A program made the position numbers and the translations under genes. A DNA stretch of 9,945 nt from Flavobacteriaceae bacterium TMED179 (lineage in GTDB: Bacteria > Bacteroidota > Bacteroidia > Flavobacteriales > Flavobacteriaceae): the NCBI GenBank assembly GCA_002169865.1, contig NHIC01000005.1, positions 11,344 through 21,288 of the forward strand. Direction: 5' to 3'. Each line of letters begins with the position of its first letter. The stretch's first letter is position 1. Under the pieces are notes generated by a model. It saw nothing but the letters and a program-made list of their open reading frames with translations. It had not been told where the DNA came from and searched no databases. Below are positions 1 to 7,479 of this stretch, in pieces.

Positions 1-401
1 AATTCATCTTCATCAGACCCTTTTAATATCTCTTCAAAGGACTTTTCGACAATTGAGTCAGCTTGGTTTAGATCAAAACCTAAGCCTATAACTAATCGAT
101 AAATTAATTTTTTTTCTGCTTCATCAGCTATATTGTCTGCAAAAACCATTCTAGCTAAATCATATAATCGCTCAAGGCGAACTTTTTTTGAAACAGGCGG
201 ATTAATAGGGTAATTATCAATATTTTCAATAATAGAAGCAACTTCAGACTCATCAATTTCAAGATTAATAGCGGTGCGATTTATAAAAGCTTGTTCTTGA
301 TTTGAAATTTTTCCATCTGCTAAAGCTATTCGTACAATCGCTGCAAAATGATCTCTATTTCTTGATTTGAATTTTGAAGTATATAGGTTAGATAATGACA
401 T
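1..401 (-). CDS. TerB-family tellurite-resistance-like protein, 3' end outside window
   Basis: The frame reads from an ATG at 401 leftward and is open to the window edge, giving 133 complete codons. The C-terminus is missing. The protein begins MSLSNLYTSKFKSRNRDHFA and looks all-helical, with no signal peptide or membrane segment, so it is probably cytoplasmic. Two stretches fit the TerB fold: residues 18-35 (HFAAIVRIALADGKISNQ), with the alanine-rich helix followed by Asp-Gly and acidic residues, and a second similar unit at about 75-97 (RLERLYDLARMVFADNIADE). TerB-like domains are small helical bundles with acidic patches proposed to bind metal, found in tellurite-resistance and stress proteins. 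Stand-alone copies of about 140 residues are, from memory, common in flavobacteria and have no assigned role. It starts 18 bases after the metalloprotease stop, so the two are probably cotranscribed. The family call is firm; the function is unknown. Confidence 0.83.
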   Translation of the reverse strand, partial: MSLSNLYTSKFKSRNRDHFAAIVRIALADGKISNQEQAFINRTAINLEIDESEVASIIENIDNYPINPPVSKKVRLERLYDLARMVFADNIADEAEKKLIYRLVIGLGFDLNQADSIVEKSFEEILKGSDEDE

Positions 402-419
402 AATTTTAATTTTTTAAGG

Positions 420-2759
420 CTAGAGTGATTCTGAAATTTCAGTTAGATAATTGTAATGATTCTTTGTAGAAAATGTACCTTTTTTGCTTCGTCTAATTGC
501 CTTCTTATGAATATTTTTTCGAAATTTTAATATAGAGGTTTTTATAATAGGATTTAAATTTTTTTCAGATAAAAGAGATTTAATAATTTGTGTAAAACGA
601 ATCTGAAGAACCATGTGAAATTTATCTAATGGAGCATCTGATTCAAAAAAACTTAAATATAAATGATTTATGAGTTCATGAGGATCTAGTCCCTTGTTTA
701 CTAGGGTTAATTTTGAGGAAAGCAATCGATTCAATCGCTTAACACTTAAAATTTGATTTAATGCTGCGTATTGAAGGTTTTGTATTGTTTTCAACACTCC
801 TTCTTTTTTGATTTTCGAAATCAATTCATTATCCATTAACCAGTTTTGGGTAGCCCATAGATGTTTATCTAAAAAATGTAATGCTCTTTTTTGTTCCGAA
901 TAGCTCAAATTTTTATAAGGTATATTTTTTTGCCCTTTAACCATTATAGTTTCACTGATTCCACCAATCATTTTAATGACGTGATAAACGTACCTTCTAT
1001 AAACAGAGATCATCTCATTATACAATTCATTTAGGTCTTCGTATGACTGACCATTAATTGTAGTCCATTCATCTAAATTATTTGCAACAATTTCTAGATT
1101 TTTTAAACCATATATACTTGCTCTAACAGGGTCATCACCGATGTTTTCAGTTTGAGTATTAGGATCATTTCCACCTGAACCAAACATAAATAAGGGTTTC
1201 ATACTTCTATTATTTACCATTTTATTCAAAAAAACTTTTTCAGTTTCTGAAGTTTCCTTGAGAAAATATCTATAACCCCATTCTATGGAATAATCATCAT
1301 AAGGGCCTAATTGCCTAACAAAACGAATATTTTTATCACCTGGTTGAGCAATATAGTTATAGCGCGCATAATCCATAATAGTAGTGGCAATACCATATTT
1401 TTGTGTAAAAGATCCAGATCTTAGGGAATCAACCGGATAAGCAGAACTTGCTTTCATATTATGTGGCAGTCCTAAAGCATGACCAACTTCATGAGAAATA
1501 ACACGCCGTATCATTTCCCCAATTTCTTCTTCTGGGGTGTCCAAAGTTCTGGCTTTTGGATTTGCTGCACCCGTTTCTAACAAATATCGATTTCTATATG
1601 AGCGCAGATGATTATGGTACCAAATAATATCGCTTTCTAATATTTCACCAGTGCGAGGATCAGAAACACGTGGTCCTGTTGCATTTCTTGTGGTTGTTGC
1701 TACATAACGTACAGAAGAATAGCGAACGTCTTCTAAACTAAAATCAGGATTTTCATCTTTTGTAGGTATTTCCCTTGCTATAATTGCATTTTTAAATCCT
1801 GCTTTTTCAAAAACTTTAGCCCAGTCTTCTATTCCTTTTTTAAAATATGGAATCCATTTATTAGGTGTAGCTGGATCTAAATAATAAATTATTGGTTTAA
1901 TTGGTTCCACAAGCTCCCCTTCAGCATAGGCATCCTTGTCTTTTGGTTCAAGACGCCAACGCTGGATTATACTTATTTCATCAGATTTTAATGCCTCAGA
2001 ACTATAGTTGAATTTCTTTAAATTAAACCATCCAACTCTTGGATCTAAATAACGTACTGGCATAAGATCCTTTGGTAATAAAATAATTGAATGGTTGATT
2101 TGAAAGCTAATTGTTTTAGTTAGGTTATCCTTGGGAGCTTTATTTGATCTGTAGGTTAATGTATGAGTTATCTCTATATTTTCTTTAAAACTTTTAACTT
2201 TATCAATGAAACTTCTCTTTAAATCTACACTCCCTATTCCGAATTGTTTTTTTTGAGTGGAACTCAAAATATTAAAGCCAGGGGAATCATTATTAAAATA
2301 ATTACTGACATCAATTAAAAAACTTTCTTTTTCAGTATTTTTTATTGGAAATGCCGATAAAATTGGTGGAAAATTGTTTTGAGCAACACTCTTAGCAATA
2401 GGATCTTCAATATTAGCGATGTTTGTATAACTTTTTTGAATAATGAGTATTTTTTTATCTTTTTTTGTAAAATGAATGAGTTGCTCACTAGTTTTTGATC
2501 CTGCATTTTGGTAGGCTTGAAAATTAGATGGAAATTGAACAAATCGAGTTACCATTAGCAGGTCTTTATCCAATAAATCCTTATTTATTTCAAAAAAGAT
2601 TTTATTTTCTTTCTTATAAGAAGTAATTAACCCTTTTTGTTTATTCAAACCTTTTGTCAAAGAATCAATCGATTTACCTAGATCATTATCAATATCTTGT
2701 GCTATTAACAGGGTAGTACAAGAGAAAAGAAGATTTAAAAAGAAAATTTTAATTTTCAT
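420..2759 (-). CDS. Secreted zinc-dependent metalloprotease (DUF5118/DUF5117/DUF4953 type)
   Basis: This 779-residue protein has an N-terminal signal peptide (residues 1 to about 20, ending LLIA before QDID), so it acts in the periplasm or outside the cell. The order fits the Bacteroidota family annotated as zinc-dependent metalloprotease: a short DUF5118-like segment (about 25-70), a DUF5117-like beta-rich region (about 75-270) and a metzincin catalytic part running into a DUF4953-like C-terminal region (about 390-700). The zinc site is HEVGHALGLPHN, with ligands His423, His427 and His433 and catalytic Glu424. TTIMDY near Met462 is the likely Met-turn, so all key residues are present. It should hydrolyse peptide bonds, but its substrate is unknown. 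The last 35 residues are rich in Lys and Arg, and there is no recognisable type IX secretion C-terminal domain. The start is the only ATG that gives a signal peptide. It is divergent from the propeller gene and leads into the TerB-like gene. Confidence 0.95.
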   Translation of the reverse strand: MKIKIFFLNLLFSCTTLLIAQDIDNDLGKSIDSLTKGLNKQKGLITSYKKENKIFFEINKDLLDKDLLMVTRFVQFPSNFQAYQNAGSKTSEQLIHFTKKDKKILIIQKSYTNIANIEDPIAKSVAQNNFPPILSAFPIKNTEKESFLIDVSNYFNNDSPGFNILSSTQKKQFGIGSVDLKRSFIDKVKSFKENIEITHTLTYRSNKAPKDNLTKTISFQINHSIILLPKDLMPVRYLDPRVGWFNLKKFNYSSEALKSDEISIIQRWRLEPKDKDAYAEGELVEPIKPIIYYLDPATPNKWIPYFKKGIEDWAKVFEKAGFKNAIIAREIPTKDENPDFSLEDVRYSSVRYVATTTRNATGPRVSDPRTGEILESDIIWYHNHLRSYRNRYLLETGAANPKARTLDTPEEEIGEMIRRVISHEVGHALGLPHNMKASSAYPVDSLRSGSFTQKYGIATTIMDYARYNYIAQPGDKNIRFVRQLGPYDDYSIEWGYRYFLKETSETEKVFLNKMVNNRSMKPLFMFGSGGNDPNTQTENIGDDPVRASIYGLKNLEIVANNLDEWTTINGQSYEDLNELYNEMISVYRRYVYHVIKMIGGISETIMVKGQKNIPYKNLSYSEQKRALHFLDKHLWATQNWLMDNELISKIKKEGVLKTIQNLQYAALNQILSVKRLNRLLSSKLTLVNKGLDPHELINHLYLSFFESDAPLDKFHMVLQIRFTQIIKSLLSEKNLNPIIKTSILKFRKNIHKKAIRRSKKGTFSTKNHYNYLTEISESL

Positions 2760-2801
2760 TGTGTTTTTTTATTACAATATCTAAAAAATCAATGAAATCA
2801 A

Positions 2802-2832
2802 TTGTTAAAGCACAAATTAAATAGTAATTTAG
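2802..2832 (+). promoter_or_regulatory. Candidate Bacteroidota-type promoter for the propeller gene
   Basis: TTG at 2802-2804 is followed after 20 bases by TAATTTAG at 2825-2832, which matches the Bacteroidota -7 consensus TAnnTTTG at all but one fixed position. The spacing is within the usual range. Transcription would begin near 2839, leaving a leader of only about 15 bases before the ATG at 2854. In DNA this AT-rich such matches arise by chance, so this is a candidate only. Confidence 0.33.
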
Positions 2833-2846
2833 GTTATCTAAAACAA
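2813..2846 (-). promoter_or_regulatory. Candidate promoter for the metalloprotease-TerB unit
   Basis: Read on the minus strand, TTG at 2846-2844 is followed after 23 bases by TTAATTTG at 2820-2813, one mismatch from TAnnTTTG. The spacing is at the long end of the accepted range. The expected start of transcription, near 2806, gives a leader of about 47 bases. The candidate overlaps the plus-strand candidate almost completely, so the two promoters could compete. The match is weak. Confidence 0.25.
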
Positions 2847-2853
2847 TTGCTTT

Positions 2854-5800
2854 ATGAAATCTTTAATCAGTCCACTGTTGACACTATTATTGTTAGTTCC
2901 CTTCCAATCAGTAAATGCACAAAAAAAGAAAAAAAATAAAACTAATTATACACCCTTATCAGTTTCATTAGATGCTTTTCAATTACGAAATGTTGGTCCC
3001 GCTTTTTTATCTGGTAGGATTGCCGATATAAAATTCCATCCAAAAAACGAAAGTATTTGGTATGTTGCTACTGGATCATCGGGAGTTTGGAAAACCGTAA
3101 ATGCTGGGACTACTTGGTCTCCAATATTTGATGATGAATCATCTTATTCAACTGGATGCATAACTTTAGATCCGTCTAATCCCGAGATTGTTTGGGTTGG
3201 AACAGGTGAAAATGTTGGAGGAAGACATGTAGCTTACGGAGATGGTATATACCGAAGCGAAAATGGAGGAAAAACATGGACTAATATGGGTTTACGGAAA
3301 TCTGAACATATTTCTGAAATAATAGTTCATCCTGACAATTCCAATATAGTTTGGGTGGCTGTTCAGGGTCCACTTTGGACTAAAGGTGGAGAACGTGGTC
3401 TATATAAAACAATTGATGGAGGTACTTCATGGAAAAAAGTATTAGGAAATAACCAATGGACAGGTGTTACAGACCTCATGATTGATCCCCGAAATCCAAA
3501 CATTTTATATGCAGCAACATGGGACAGGCATAGAACTGTAGCCGCACTGATGGGAGGGGGGCCTGGAACTGCTATTTATCGTTCTGACAATGGTGGTGAT
3601 AATTGGAAAATATTAAAAACTGGATTACCAAACAATCCTGATTCTAATAATGATGGTGTAATAGATGATGACGACTCACCAAGGCGAAATATGGGTAAAA
3701 TAGGATTAGCAATATCTCCTCAAAACCCCGACGTCGTATATGCTGCTATAGAATTAGATCGTAAATCTGGGGCTGTTTATCGTTCTGAAAACCGTGGTGA
3801 ATCTTGGGAAAAAATGTCAAATACAGTTTCTGGAGGTACAGGGCCGCATTACTATCAAGAATTGTATGCAAGTCCTCATCAATTTGACAGACTATATTTG
3901 ATGAATGTTAGGGTTCTTACCTCTGAAGATGGAGGTGAAACTTTTGTACAACTTCAAGAAAAGGATAAGCATTCAGATAATCATGCCATTGTATTTAAAA
4001 AAGATGACCCAGATTACATAATGTTAGGAACTGATGCTGGTATTTATGAATCTTTTGATCTTGCTGAAACTTGGCGTTATGTGAAAAATCTTCCTCTTAC
4101 ACAATTTTACAAAGTAGCTGTCAATAATGCGAAACCTTTTTACCATATTTTTGGTGGAACCCAAGATAATGGTTCAGCTGGAGGTCCTTCAGCGACTGAT
4201 GAGCAAGAAGGAATTGCAAATAAACATTGGTATAAAACCCTTGGTGCAGACGGACACCAATCTGCAACTGATCCTGTTTACAATGATATTATTTACGGTG
4301 AATATCAACAAGGTGTTTTATTTCGTGTAGATTTAACTACTGGAGAAAAAGTGTCTATTCAGCCAAAAGCTAGACAGGGCGAACCACACGAGCGTTTTAA
4401 TTGGGATGCTCCTATTTTAGTAAGTCCTCATAATCCTAAAAGATTATATTTTGCTTCCTACCGAGTATGGAAATCTGAAAGTAGGGGTGATGATTGGGAG
4501 CCAGTTTCTGGAGACCTTACCAGAAATGAAGATCGGCTAACATTGCCCATTATGGGACGAAAACAAAGCTGGGATAATGCTTGGGATGTTGGCGCTATGT
4601 CAAATTACAATACTATTACCTCACTTGCTGAATCTCCTATTCAGGAAGGTCTACTTTATGCTGGAACAGATGACGGATTTATTCAGGTTTCGGAAAATGG
4701 AGGAGACTCTTGGAGAGAAATCCCTGTAACTAATTTGGGACTTGCACCTAGAACTTTTGTAAATGATATTAAAGCAGATCTATTTGACGCTAATACAGTT
4801 TATGTATCATTAGATAATCATAAAGAGGGAGATTTTAATCCTTATTTGTTTAAAAGTACAGATAAAGGACAAACATGGTCTTCCATAAGTAGTAATATAC
4901 CAGAGCGAACTTTGATTTGGAGAATGGTTCAGGATCCAGTTAAAAAGAATTTACTTTTTGCAGCTACGGAATTTGGAATCTATACCTCTTTAAATGGTGG
5001 AAAATCATGGCAAATCCTTGATGGAGCACCAACTATTTCTTTTCGAGATTTGACTATTCAAAAGCGAGAAAATGATTTAGTCGCAGCTTCTTTCGGACGT
5101 GGATTTTTTATTCTTGATGACTATAGCGCCTTAAGAGAATTTACTAAAGATAACTTGAACCAAAAAGGAAAACTTTTCACCCCTAGAGCGGCTAAGTGGT
5201 TTGTTCCAAGAAGTAAAATTGGCAATACAGGTGCAGATTATTATTTTGCAAAAAACCCAAAATACGGAGCAGTTTTTACTTACCATTTGGCAGATGATTA
5301 TAAAACAGCTGAGAAAATAAGAAGAGATAAAGAAATAGAACTAAACAAAAGAAATGCCAATATTAATTTTCCAGGGTGGGAAGCTTTAGATGCAGAACGT
5401 GAAGAAGAACCTGCACATGTGATTTTGACCATTCAAGACAAAGAAGGCAATGTTATAAACAAGATTAGCAAAAGAGCTAGTGATGGAAGTCATAGAATTG
5501 CTTGGGATTTCTCACATTTTAATCCTTATCCTGTTTCCGAATCTACTAGATATTCCCGTAGTGGCGCCCTAGCAAAACCAGGTTTCTACCAGGCTTCATT
5601 AGCTTTAGTTAAAAATGGCGAAGTTACTCCGCTTGACGGACCAGTATCATTTGAAGTAAAAGCAATCCGTGAAGGCGTTTTAAAGGGAATTGGTTATGAA
5701 GAATATAATACTTACTTGAATGAAATTTCAGAACTCTATAATAACATCAGTGCTGTTGAGGATGTATTATCTGAAAGTATTAAGATGCAGAAGGCAATGG

Positions 5801-6153
5801 CAAATGCTCTAAAAAGAGCAAAAATACTTCCTGGCTCCATAGAGCCTAAAATTGCTGGTTTAAAAGCTGATTTAATTCGAATTAAAAAAAGTATATCTGG
5901 AAGTCCATCTAAAAGCGAAGTTGGTGAAAAAAATCCATCAGGTTTAGATAATTATTTGTACAATGCAACTTTAGGATTAAGAGACACTTACGGCCCTACA
6001 GCACTTCACATGAAGAGTCTAGAAATTGCCAAGAAATTATTAGCAGATTTACGTACCGAAGTTATTTCAATAAGTAAGAATAAAATACCAGAAATTGAAA
6101 AAGATTTAAAAGAAGCTGGAGCCCCATACATTATGGGCCAAGGCATCGATTAG
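2854..6153 (+). CDS. Exported VPS10/sortilin-like beta-propeller protein with Asp-box (BNR) repeats
   Basis: This 1099-residue protein has a signal peptide (1 to about 22, ending VNA before QKKKK) and no other membrane segment. Asp-box motifs of the S-x-D/N-x-G-x-T-W type lie at residues 80-88, 134-142, 185-193, 243-251, 310-318, 356-364, 399-407 (degenerate), 540-548, 612-620, 667-675 and 711-719. This pattern implies about two propellers, as in the VPS10/sortilin and xyloglucanase-like families. A beta-rich linker (about 775-935) and a helical, Lys/Glu-rich C-terminus (about 945-1095) follow. Bacterial relatives are often labelled glycosyl hydrolase, but the Asp-box is a fold signature and I see no proof of hydrolase activity; ligand or peptide binding is equally possible. 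An acidic EF-hand-like loop (263-274) is inserted after the fourth Asp-box. There is no type IX sorting domain at the end. It is divergent from the metalloprotease, so a joint role in handling extracellular protein is an inference. Confidence 0.92.
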   Translation: MKSLISPLLTLLLLVPFQSVNAQKKKKNKTNYTPLSVSLDAFQLRNVGPAFLSGRIADIKFHPKNESIWYVATGSSGVWKTVNAGTTWSPIFDDESSYSTGCITLDPSNPEIVWVGTGENVGGRHVAYGDGIYRSENGGKTWTNMGLRKSEHISEIIVHPDNSNIVWVAVQGPLWTKGGERGLYKTIDGGTSWKKVLGNNQWTGVTDLMIDPRNPNILYAATWDRHRTVAALMGGGPGTAIYRSDNGGDNWKILKTGLPNNPDSNNDGVIDDDDSPRRNMGKIGLAISPQNPDVVYAAIELDRKSGAVYRSENRGESWEKMSNTVSGGTGPHYYQELYASPHQFDRLYLMNVRVLTSEDGGETFVQLQEKDKHSDNHAIVFKKDDPDYIMLGTDAGIYESFDLAETWRYVKNLPLTQFYKVAVNNAKPFYHIFGGTQDNGSAGGPSATDEQEGIANKHWYKTLGADGHQSATDPVYNDIIYGEYQQGVLFRVDLTTGEKVSIQPKARQGEPHERFNWDAPILVSPHNPKRLYFASYRVWKSESRGDDWEPVSGDLTRNEDRLTLPIMGRKQSWDNAWDVGAMSNYNTITSLAESPIQEGLLYAGTDDGFIQVSENGGDSWREIPVTNLGLAPRTFVNDIKADLFDANTVYVSLDNHKEGDFNPYLFKSTDKGQTWSSISSNIPERTLIWRMVQDPVKKNLLFAATEFGIYTSLNGGKSWQILDGAPTISFRDLTIQKRENDLVAASFGRGFFILDDYSALREFTKDNLNQKGKLFTPRAAKWFVPRSKIGNTGADYYFAKNPKYGAVFTYHLADDYKTAEKIRRDKEIELNKRNANINFPGWEALDAEREEEPAHVILTIQDKEGNVINKISKRASDGSHRIAWDFSHFNPYPVSESTRYSRSGALAKPGFYQASLALVKNGEVTPLDGPVSFEVKAIREGVLKGIGYEEYNTYLNEISELYNNISAVEDVLSESIKMQKAMANALKRAKILPGSIEPKIAGLKADLIRIKKSISGSPSKSEVGEKNPSGLDNYLYNATLGLRDTYGPTALHMKSLEIAKKLLADLRTEVISISKNKIPEIEKDLKEAGAPYIMGQGID
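3640..3675 (+). other. EF-hand/dockerin-like calcium loop encoded within the propeller gene
   Basis: Residues 263-274 read DSNNDGVIDDDD, matching the DxNxDGxIDxxD calcium-loop pattern of EF-hands, dockerins and thrombospondin type 3 repeats: Asp263, Asn265, Asp267, Asp271 and Asp274 fall at ligand positions. It lies between the strand after the fourth Asp-box (ending GLPN) and the next blade (starting MGKIGLAISP). Only one loop is present, so it is probably a local calcium-stabilised insertion and not a dockerin domain. Confidence 0.6.
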
Positions 6154-6167
6154 ATATCAATAAGTTT

Positions 6168-6198
6168 AAAAGGGCTGTTGTTTACATACCTTTTTTTT
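6168..6198 (+). terminator. Possible intrinsic terminator after the propeller gene
   Basis: AAAAGG at 6168-6173 can pair with CCTTTT at 6189-6194, with TGT (6176-6178) pairing ACA (6184-6186) above a 2x2 internal loop and a 5-base hairpin loop. The right arm continues into a run of eight Ts (6191-6198). It lies 14 bases after the stop codon and overlaps the end of the convergent channel gene. The stem has few G-C pairs. On the minus strand the run after the stem is only four Ts, so bidirectional use is doubtful. Confidence 0.35.
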
Positions 6199-7453
6199 AA
6201 GAATTGTTTGTTGGGAAGCTGGCACTTAATTCAAAACACTCAAGTGAAAAGTATTTTGTTGAAGCTAGCAGATGATCAAAAATATCAGCTGAAATATGCT
6301 CGTAGTTTTTCCATTCCTTATCCTTGCTAAATACATATACCTCTAAAGGTATTCCTTGTGCAGTTGGAGCCAACTGACGGCACATTATAGTCATTTCTGG
6401 GTTTACCATAGGATGGTTTTCTAAGTATGCTTCTGTATAATATCTAAATAAACCTAAATTCGTAAAGTTTCTACCGTTAATTAATAAACTTTTATTAGCC
6501 TGTTTTTGAAAATTTGCATTTTCTATTTCAAGACTCCTTTTTTTTAAAAAATTAGTTAAAAGATCTATTTGATTTAATTTTTGAATTTCGTCAGATTCAA
6601 GAAAACGAACACTACTTACTTTAATTAGTAAAGAACGTTTGATTCTTCTTCCAGCTGATTCACTCATGCCTCTCCAGTTAATAAAAGAATCTGAGATTAA
6701 TTTGTAGGTTGGTATTGATGTTATAGTTTTATCAAAATTTTGGACCTGGACTGAAGAAAGGCTAATTGAAATCACATCTCCATCTGCATTACTATTTGGC
6801 ATACTAATCCAATCTCCAATTCGAACCGTATCGTTAACTGCAATCTGAACGCTGGCTACAAAGCCTAGAATAGTGTCTTTAAAAACAAAAAGTAATACTG
6901 CAGATAAAGCGCCCAAAGCTGTAACAAAACTCCAAACGTCCTTCCCGGTTAAGATAGAAAGAATTAATATAACTCCCATAAACCAGAGAAAAATCATTAT
7001 AACTTGGAGATAGCTGTCTAAAGGCTTGTCTCGAAGAGCTGGAATGGTCTTCAAATAGTCACTTAAGGCTTTCAAAACAGCTCGAATTATACTAAGCAAT
7101 AGAACTACAGAAACAGCCTCTATTAGATTCTTAGAACCAATATATAAGTTGATGTACTTTGATTCAAATAGATTTGGAATATATGCAAAAACAAAAAAAA
7201 GAAAAGGGATATATGATAACAGTCTTGGAACATTGTTTTTTAATAGTAAGTCATCAAATGAAGATTGGGTTCGTTTAGCGATTCGATTAAAAAGATTAAT
7301 AATGATTTTTCGGGAAATCCAAAATATTATTCTTCCAACTAAAAGAATCGATATAAATAATAAAATTAGGGTCAAATTTTCTGCTAAAAAAGTTGACATA
7401 CCATTTTCTTCAAAGACTTTTATTAAATATTTTTCTAATTTAAAAGAATTCAT
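6197..7453 (-). CDS. MscS-family mechanosensitive ion channel, YbdG-type
   Basis: This 418-residue inner-membrane protein should open under membrane tension to release solutes on osmotic downshock. It has about five hydrophobic segments (about 26-47, 78-98, 108-128, 150-170 and 176-207). The last is the Gly/Ala-rich pore helix of MscS (GALSAVLLFVFKDTILGFVA, 181-200), leading into the beta domain with IGDWI (212-216). The features VQVQNFDKTITSIPTY (235-250) and NWRGMSESAGRRIKRS (259-274) are the signature of the YbdG (MscM-like) subgroup, and the length is close to the 415 residues of Escherichia coli YbdG. A soluble C-terminal domain ends at 418. No key region is missing. The ATG at 7453 starts 26 bases after the decarboxylase stop, so the gene is probably the last of an operon with it. 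The family is firm; conductance and gating properties cannot be inferred. Confidence 0.94.
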   Translation of the reverse strand: MNSFKLEKYLIKVFEENGMSTFLAENLTLILLFISILLVGRIIFWISRKIIINLFNRIAKRTQSSFDDLLLKNNVPRLLSYIPFLFFVFAYIPNLFESKYINLYIGSKNLIEAVSVVLLLSIIRAVLKALSDYLKTIPALRDKPLDSYLQVIMIFLWFMGVILILSILTGKDVWSFVTALGALSAVLLFVFKDTILGFVASVQIAVNDTVRIGDWISMPNSNADGDVISISLSSVQVQNFDKTITSIPTYKLISDSFINWRGMSESAGRRIKRSLLIKVSSVRFLESDEIQKLNQIDLLTNFLKKRSLEIENANFQKQANKSLLINGRNFTNLGLFRYYTEAYLENHPMVNPEMTIMCRQLAPTAQGIPLEVYVFSKDKEWKNYEHISADIFDHLLASTKYFSLECFELSASFPTNNS

Positions 7454-7479
7454 AAATACTATTTTAGTAAAATTAAGTT

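Larger units (their letters stand above)
2760..2853. promoter_or_regulatory. Divergent intergenic region with mirrored AACAATTG motifs
   Basis: These 94 very AT-rich bases separate the start codons of the metalloprotease and the propeller gene and must hold both promoters unless transcription enters from elsewhere. The octamer AACAATTG occurs at 2842-2849 on the plus strand and, inverted, as CAATTGTT at 2799-2806, so the two copies face each other about 35 bases apart. Each contains the TTG used as the upstream element in the promoter candidates below. Neither start codon has a clear Shine-Dalgarno; the leaders are A/T-rich, as is usual in flavobacteria. Confidence 0.5.

Noticed and set aside
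263..300. Possible EF-hand-type or classical ter-operon signature in the TerB-like protein
   Set aside because: The acidic residues belong to the TerB-like helical fold, and no loop with proper calcium spacing is present; no other ter gene is visible.
2342..2542. Minus-strand open frame of 66 codons
   Set aside because: It lies inside the metalloprotease gene in another frame with no sign of independent coding.
2718..2720. Cys14 of the metalloprotease leader as a lipoprotein lipobox
   Set aside because: The residues before it (LFS) do not fit the usual [LVI][ASTVI][GAS]C pattern because of Phe at -2, and a good signal peptidase I site follows at LLIA before Q.
4127..4330. Plus-strand open frame of 67 codons
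   Set aside because: It lies inside the propeller gene in another frame with no sign of independent coding.
7457..7469. Small palindrome TACTA-TTT-TAGTA ahead of the channel start
   Set aside because: A five-base, almost pure A/T stem is too weak and too common in such DNA to call an operator or terminator.
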